Assembly: GCA_914767715.1 (NCBI GenBank)
Contig: OU612071.1
Location: 21,761,681-21,825,680, forward strand
Origin: Membranipora membranacea
Taxonomy: Eukaryota; Bryozoa; Gymnolaemata; Cheilostomatida; Membraniporidae
DNA length: 64,000 nt
Direction of reading: 5' to 3'
Position 1 is the stretch's first letter. Each line of letters begins with the position of its first letter. Below the pieces are notes generated by a model. It was not told the origin of the DNA and made no database searches. It saw nothing but the letters and a program-made list of their open reading frames with translations. The translations under genes were made by a program, and so were the position numbers. Of this stretch, positions 57,401 to 64,000 are shown one piece after another.

Positions 57401-57824
57401 AGTTATTTAAATTGATTAAAGAATTATTTTTTCACCAACTTTGGTGTTAATTTACATGTCCATTTACACATTCAGCATGAATTTAGCAACTGGATTGTAA
57501 GAAATTATCAGCATTTCACTACAAGCATTATGTTCTTTCTTAGTTACAAAATGTTTAATTGTTTTATCGAACTTCTGCTGTTCTGGGGTAAATTTATCCC
57601 AATGGACTTTTTGTATAGGAGAGAAACTGCAGTTTGTGTTTAGCATCAGCTTATTTCTTCGCCCAATTAAGGCTCCCTCCAAGACCTTTCTATGCTGTTC
57701 TGATACACTTAATAAATGGTGGTACTGGTTTTTTACAGCCTTTTCCTTTTTCTTCAGAATCGAATGCATCGATTCAATTTCGTTCTTATTAAATTTGTCA
57801 TCAATTCCAAGGACTGCCTGAAGT
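54454..57824 (-). pseudogene. Multi-exon gene of unknown family with frame breaks
   Basis: Minus-strand exons in order: 57824-57464 (GIDDKFNKNEIESMHSILKK and HRKVLEGALIGRRNKLML; acceptor CCCTGCAG); about 57290-57187 (THEIRADDFHMLTNSDNMMV; GTAAAG donor); about 56740-56345 (SKPEIVILINAFEHVGEKSF); to 55826 (KIRYLFSNDKDIINEVQDCL; GTAAGT donor), joined in phase 0 to 55440 on (ESLREAKNSFEEHRVLLEKY, GNDLVRLDVSYET); 55060-54927 (LFIHGYPVDRCVQFRHSGRD; GTCAGT donor); and 54854-54454 (DRRNVILTTDIDRVNILVNG). Some junctions do not keep phase. The last exon changes frame near 54560, and the exon from 55440 reaches a stop. These breaks suggest a dying gene, or errors in my exon limits. No known domain is recognised. 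Confidence 0.5.
56790..57300 (-). repeat. Direct duplication of an exon-containing segment
   Basis: 56790-56950 and 57125-57295 share GATRTCACTTTGTTCTCCGC, CCATCATNTTA and a TTTGGGYAT/CGATATTG-like right part. The 57.2-kb copy has the open exon ending at a GTAAAG donor; the 56.8-kb copy is interrupted by stops on the minus strand. Confidence 0.7.
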
Positions 57825-59096
57825 CTGCAGGGGGCGATGGCCCCTGTGCAGAAGAGTTTGGTTATTGTGTTTAAATAGTTGTAAAATCTATCCCCCCTTT
57901 TGCCATGAAAATTAGCAGGGTCAGATTTGAATTGTTTTTTTATTTATAAAAAAATATCCCTATCTTACTTTCTATCTTCAAAGTGCTTACCACAAAGTAT
58001 AAGATTCGTAAAACGGGAAGTGTCTTTTAAAGCCATCATGCATTTCCTTTGCTGCGTCTGTGCCTAATGTAAAGGTTTAGTCTTTTGATCGAGGCCGCGC
58101 ATCTATGAGTGAAAATTTGGCATATATGTTATTAGAATGTTGTAAAACAGAATCTAGCAATTATATGGTGAGTTGAAGCTCAACTATAATAAAAATCTCA
58201 ATCCACTCGAGTGTCAAATATATGATCCTACTGTGTGTTTTAATTGAATCAAATCATTATCAAACTATGGTCAACTACCTTTTCAATGAATAACTTGTTA
58301 ACATGTAATAGTTGTAGAACTGAGCACATATGCACTGAGTTTCCATAAGCCATAGATCTTTTTTTCTCAACAATCACAGTAGCCTAATATTTTAGTTTGA
58401 ACATTTCACACAATAACCTGTCATTTTCTGTGCGCTTATACTTCTATAGTTTCTTACAAGAACATAGTTACATTTATTAATAAGAACACACTCTCAAATA
58501 CCATAATATATTGGGATGACAATGTAAATATTTAACCAGGTTTGAGAATGTCTAGATCAAAGGGTGATTAGTCCATGGCACACGACTAAATCAATAACAT
58601 ATTACATTAAACATGAATCCCGTGAGCTAGTTCAATTTATTGTATTCGGATCATGGCTCTGGACATCCCTCTGACTTTCAGCATCTGGCTCCTCATATTC
58701 ATTTGTGGAATCTCATTAAGTATAAGTAAGAAGTAATTTGGTTTTGTTGCTCTTATATATTTATAATCAAAATTATTATTCTGTTCAAGACCATGCATAA
58801 AACAAATATCATAGTTCATCAGGTGAATTTGTTAAAAATATTGTTATCATGTAGGGCAGTCTGAGTCAAAATAATATATTACTGAGCTACATCAATAATC
58901 TGTCTCTAACATCCAACCTGTTGGTGGTGTACCTTTTGCTTAGCATCTACATAGTCGAGGCCTGCCTATATGCTGCTCTGAACTGGACACTATTCGGGTT
59001 TTCTTTATGGCCACCTTAAGCTCTCATAATGGAGAAAAAGTTTTCCAGCATATCTGGATTGAGTTGATTGTAAATAATAACTTGGCCTCCCTCACG
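57825..59096. other. No gene recognised
   Basis: AT-rich. A T-run near 57935 and no protein-like frame. Confidence 0.4.
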
Positions 59097-59381
59097 TCAG
59101 GTCAGCCCAATGCAGGCGTAGTGCTTCAATAGATATCTTCCATCCCTCAAGGGAACTGCTGCATCGCCTCCTCCGTAAAATGTTTTTTTGTTCCATGCTG
59201 TTTGTGAATGTGTTGTGCTGGGTTTGCCACTGTTGATTTGATGGCTGTTGAGGAGGTCAAACAAGTCATTGAAAAATGATATAAAGGTAATGGTAGGTGC
59301 TGCACTCTTAGGTAGTTTTCTCAATGCTTCCAGTGTCTGACATACCGGCAGCAACGGTGTGACTCTTGAACTGTGCTGCAT

Positions 59382-62300
59382 GATTACTCTTATATCCTTG
59401 AATGCTGGAATGTTGATATGTTTTTTGTCACTCTCAGTGCCATCCTCAGCGACTGAGACTTGTCTAACTCAAAGAACTGCACCAAATCATCCCTGCCAAT
59501 TTCATCTCCACATACCCGTAAGCTTTCATTGTTGGGAGCAATATAATAATAAAAATTGTTTTGGCCTGTTTATATTTCGATGTATATATGTCCCAAATTT
59601 GTTTTGGGTTCCTAAATAATATCATAACTTACTATCTGCGAGAGACTAAAGCTTTGTGTGATTTCTCTTATTTTTAACTGGCTGATGAGTTTCACTGCTC
59701 AATTCTGATCACTTCAAATGTCAGAACGTAAAATCCCGTTGCCATATGTCCACTTAATAGCTTAAGGGAAGGAAAATGTTTCAATCATAAGATAAACCTC
59801 GTCATCATCTGCTTTTGAGTTGCACAAAAATGGCTCTGCCCTATTGTTATTACTTATCTTGGTATTTGGACTCTTGGGAGTTTGATGGCATATCCTTCAT
59901 TCATAGCTTTCAGAATAGGACTGGTTGAGATTATATTGTTAGGGTTTGTGTTTAAGCAGTTTATTAACAAAATAGGAGTTGTCTGTTATTCTTTTCAAAT
60001 GAGACAACTCTTAATAAGTAATCAAATAAGTTTAATAGTAGAATGTTGTACACACAATAATAATCGGAAGCATTCTGAGTAGAAAAGTAGTCAAGCTATT
60101 AAGAAAGTGTCGATGCTCAATATGATGGGCCGGTGCTTTCCACCGAATATTGTATCCTTTTCCGTGCAGAAGTTGGATGATCCGTTCTTTTGAGCTTCTT
60201 CATTCTGAAAATGCAAAGGATTAAATTCTAGTTTAATAATTCTATAATTCGGTCAAATAACTTTCAAATTCTGCTGATTCTAAATTATCAATATCCGGAT
60301 GAACATTAACTAAGCTTTTTTGCGGGCATTTCAAAATAACAACTTGTTTAATTGCTCAGCATAAAATTCACTTTTGTAATTGACCTTCATGAGTTAATAT
60401 GGTTTTGGCTGATACAAATTATTTTTTCTCCAAATGACAAAGTGTCATGCAGATGATGTAAGTTTTTTATGCTTAGTTCCTCACCTGACATTCCATGACT
60501 CGCAATAGTTGTTGGTCTGTGGTAAGTCATTCACTCTCATCATATGCATATTACATTTGTTCGAAGGAAAGCAAGGCTCCCCGGCCATTTCTCCTTGCCA
60601 TGAATCCCAACTCATTTGCCGCTCGCTGCACTATTAAAGGATAACGTACATAGTTTGTGTCTATAATCATTATAACTGTTCTTGAACCTGCGATGTTAGT
60701 GTAGGTTAAATCAAATTTGTCACTTTTTCAGTGTCTTTGCACTGAAAAAGACTGTATTTTCATGCTAAACTGCATACTCATGAACTCATCAACAAAATTT
60801 TCCCACACTATGCTCAATCATGCTAACCTTCATCATCCAAGAAATAGCATCAGTCGAAACCAGTCAGAACCCTTCAAGCCAAGACATAAATTTGGTCAAA
60901 TTTAGAGAGTCAATCAATTTGCCATATTCCACAGAGTTGGCGGTGCAATATTTGGCTGCAATTTCTACAACACACGTTTAGCCTTCAGTACACATATGGC
61001 CCAACAAACCCCACAGATCATCAAAATTCAAACGTAGAAACTTGCAACTCGCAGCTGTAATATAACTAACAAAAACAATACAGCTTGGCTTGATTTCCTT
61101 TGGTTACATATTGTGACATTATGGCAATGGTATCTTGGGATATGGTATGTTGTCCCAAATGGTATTTTGTCCAATCCAGCGTTATATCCACTGGTATTTT
61201 GACAAGACTCGCATTTTTGTACTACTGGTGTTTCGGCATTGGTATAGTGTGCAGTGGTGTTATCGCCTATGTCCTGTGGCATTATGGCCATGACATTACG
61301 GTAATGGTATTGTGTAACTGGCATTTTGCCCCAATGGCGTTTTGCCCCAATGGAATTTTGTCACTATGGCATTCTGACAAGGAATCATCTAGAATATGCA
61401 TGCTTTGCCGAAGATTCCTGGCACTTCCTAGGTCAGAAGATCAAGAATAACAGCAGAAATGGACTGCGTTGGTTTACGCAAATGTTCCTGCTTTTGACAA
61501 TACAGGAAAGAGCACATTTGTGTCATAGACATTATTTTACCAAAGGGTTGTTTCAAAACTCTACTCGACTGAAAAATAATCCTCTTAACTGTGTTCACTG
61601 TCTGTCTTGACTGATGGCATATGATTGCGAGAACTTTTGCCCAGCAAAGGTGGGTATGGCGTAAGTGCACTAAATTTTTGAAATAGAAATGAAATTCCAT
61701 CGGTCCGGTCAGCTGTTTATTTTGAAATGTTTAGGATATCTGCCCCCAGTCATGGGCACTAGTAAAGCAGAGATCAAAGGTCCAGGCTTGAAATGTGTCC
61801 CTTTGAACAACCACCCTTTGCAGTTGCGGCTTGCTACCTACAGTGATGTCGTAACAATGAATGATGTTTTACCATCATTGATTTTCTATTCGTCCATTGA
61901 ATGAATCATACTTGCGATGGTATGGCCATATTAACGGCACATAAAATGCATCAGCTATCGTTAAGCTTGCTTTTCTTTACAGAGTTATAGTCATCATTAT
62001 AAATATTTAGTTGGGGGTGTGTATTTGGTAATTTGCAAAATGAGGCTACTGCTCATCGAGGATTTACGTGATCAGTTGTGTTCTCTAAGTTTTGCGAGAG
62101 GAGGCAATATGAAAATTTGAGTGTATATGAGAAGAATTTACTTCTCTCAATGGCTCATTCCTTAAAATTGGGCCACAGACTTATTTAGAGCTTGCCACTG
62201 TTTTCCTAATTAGACTAAAGCTTCAAAACAATACCAAAACCTCCAAGGTGATCGGAGTGTTTTAATGAGCTTGCACAAATGTGCCACTTGAATGGGACAT

Positions 62301-62671
62301 TGAAGCTTTAATCTTATGAGCCGGCCTCCCTCCACCCCTTATCTAGTTTGTTTGGTCTTTTTTTCTCTTGCATCAAACTGATCCTGGTTTTTTTTGTCAC
62401 ACCTGACTGTGTATGGTGTGAGAGTGGAGCCATTCTGTCTAACTGATAACCAAAATCCTCCACCAGCTGTTTTATATTGATCAAGCTTCTTTTAAACGAT
62501 CAACAAAGCTTTTCTTTCTGCACGGAGGCTATGTTGGCCTCCAAAGTTAATCATTAATATTACACAAAAACCTATATGATGTAATTGCTGGAGCAAGGGA
62601 CAACGGGAAGAAATTGGGCAGAGTATCATCACATATACATGTGATTACTATCAGGAGAGCTTCATAATTAT
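59382..62671. other. Introns and spacer of the P-like relic
   Basis: Contains the short-unit array at 61100-61380 and plus-strand frames (59882-60082, 61689-61904) that look like chance. Confidence 0.35.
61100..61380. repeat. Irregular short-unit array (TGGTATTTTG / TGGCATTTTG)
   Basis: Many 12-20 bp variants of ATGGTATTTTGTCC, ATGGCATTTTGCCCCA and TATGGCAATGGTAT follow one another, most regular at 61310-61375. It looks like an old minisatellite. Confidence 0.75.
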
Positions 62672-62945
62672 CTCACTTGTTTGTAGACTATACATATACA
62701 ATACAACGTAAAATGATAATAAATTCCTGAATCTGTATTTCATCAAATACAATGAAGCCGCATCGGCCTCTCTTAGAAAGTCCTCTCCGGTCTGCTTCGA
62801 GGAGCATCCATTGCAGTTTCTCTGCACACAGTCCTGGACTTTGGTTGACAAAGTTCTCATACCTTGTAAGCTGCCTAGGGCTTGGTAGTTTCAGCACCTT
62901 TGTGAGGTTGAGGTAAGCTGTGACTGATCTAGTAAAGAGATCCAT

Positions 62946-64000
62946 AGCAATCTCGATAACGGTAAAATAAGAACAAATGTAGTGTTAGAAGACACACCAG
63001 GAGAAAGTTTCTGACCAGGTAATATTTGATGCTTCGCTATATTTAGTGTGAGGGATTTACTGAAATTATTCGTTCGGAGTTATTACTTAACTAGCAATGG
63101 TTCAAGCCTGTACCATATTGTAAGTTGTACACATAACCATGTTTGTTGCTGTGATAGGCAATTTTGTCGTGTTGATTTTTACAGCATTAGGCGGACCACA
63201 TGCGAGCGAGTAATAAGCCATGCGCGATTGTCTTTTATTTACTTAGTGACATAGGTTCCTCCCCTTTTTCTCGCTAGACTGGCTATATCTCGCTCGCTCG
63301 CTGGCTCATTGCTAGATGTGAATCTTTTACCGCTCAATGGACCATGAATTATCACACAGCTTCAATTACAGCATAAAACGCATTCGATAGGCAGGCGTGC
63401 TACAATATAAATTATCATTGCCCAAATAATGGCAAGAAAATTTATCTTGAAAAATTGATGTTCCTCACCTATGGAAGCCTCTTACTCCTTTAATATTATA
63501 TCAAATGGCAAAAGATTAAAAGTGTACAGAAGATGTTTTCTACCATCTGAGAAACATCAATAGTGATAAATTCAACAGGAAAGAAATTAAATCAGGTGGG
63601 TTAAGGGCATGTTTTTTTACCCTAAAAAAACCCTTTTTCCCCCAAAAGTGATAAAAATTTTGGTTCAACCCTCATGAAAGACAAAATGTACAATGACCCA
63701 TTGAAAAAACCTTCGAATGATAGCTCAAATGACAAAATCGGACATCAACTGCTCAAGTTACCACATGCGGGTTAATCTCCATTGAAGTCTATATGTCGCA
63801 AAACAAGGCACAGATCTGACCTTAACTACACTGTATATCTTGTTCGTACATTCGTACATCCTGTTCGTACATCGTACATTCGGGCCACCTGCCATGCGCT
63901 GATGCAAAGCAATCAAATCTCCTAATGCCATCTTGATTGGAACATAATATAAATGAAAACAGGAAATTGAGGGAATTGAAAGGAATGGCTTGACTATTTA
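62946..64000. other. No gene recognised
   Basis: Holds a CTCG-rich patch (63270-63305) and a short TTCGTACATC tandem (63838-63885). No protein-like frame was found. Confidence 0.45.

Larger units (their letters stand above)
59097..62945 (-). pseudogene. P-element/THAP9-like transposase, partial and broken
   Basis: The exon at 62945-62672 reads VLKLPSPRQLTRYENFVNQS, then LLEADRRGLSKRGRCGFIVF and DEIQIQ. The LPSxRxLxRY...GxIxFDE order is that of P-element-type transposases, with FDE holding the first catalytic Asp. A later piece (about 59520-59097) reads DDLVQFFELDKSQSLRMA, then after a frame change KKHINIPAFKDIRVIM. After more sequence it gives FISFFNDLFDLLNS, as in the later half of that family (HINxPxFxxMRV, FFDxLFNSxN). 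A possible middle exon at about 60210-60115 has GYNIRWKAPAHHIEH. No THAP domain was found; it may lie beyond the segment. Frame changes and missing parts mean it is not functional as read. Confidence 0.65.

Noticed and set aside
61028-61450. Overlapping frames of 98 and 116 codons
   Set aside because: They arise from the short-unit array at 61100-61380.

Overview
This is a window of AT-rich animal nuclear DNA, most likely from a marine invertebrate. The evidence is short coding exons bounded by GT...AG introns with pyrimidine-rich acceptors, no operon-like gene packing, tRNA-like SINE promoter boxes, microsatellites and animal-type transposon families. The short word TAGGCCTA recurs, which is common in echinoderms and other invertebrate deuterostomes, but I cannot name the species. 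No host housekeeping gene was recognised. Almost everything interpretable is transposon-derived.

Layout. 1-1372: an element with long terminal inverted repeats and a perfect 48-bp palindrome inside. 3.9-27.2 kb: a mosaic of decayed DNA transposons, mostly coding on the minus strand. It holds five remnants of one transposase-like family, a PIF/Harbinger pair (transposase relic plus Myb/SANT-like protein), DESND-type fragments, a YqaJ-type nuclease relic, and a direct repeat of about 3.4 kb (12.8-16.35 and 22.95-26.23 kb). A 714-bp foldback element and a 5'-truncated LINE with a target-site duplication lie inside this mosaic. 27.3-44.3 kb: sparse, with a Cys-rich exon (27.3-27.6), an unknown three-exon gene (32.0-34.1), more mosaic copies (36.1-37.8), a tRNA-tailed mobile unit (40.57-41.41) and parts of another minus-strand gene (42.0-44.3).

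45.3-53.6 kb is the best-preserved system. A CACTA/EnSpm-like transposase (Transposase_21-type) on the minus strand and an eight-exon DUF4806 protein gene on the plus strand diverge from a shared region of about 650 bp that carries a tandem repeat of about 140 bp. Intron-containing, decayed copies of the DUF4806 gene occur at 20.3-21.5 and 26.6-27.2 kb, so this gene has been moved as DNA. The transposase frame is broken by one extra base in a 7-base homopolymer, and an intron carries a second copy of the tRNA-tailed unit.

54.4-57.8 kb: a multi-exon minus-strand gene of unknown family with frame breaks and a duplicated exon. 59.1-62.9 kb: exons of a P-element/THAP9-like transposase. The rest is intergenic DNA with simple repeats. 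All exon limits were read by eye from splice signals and have not been tested against transcripts.
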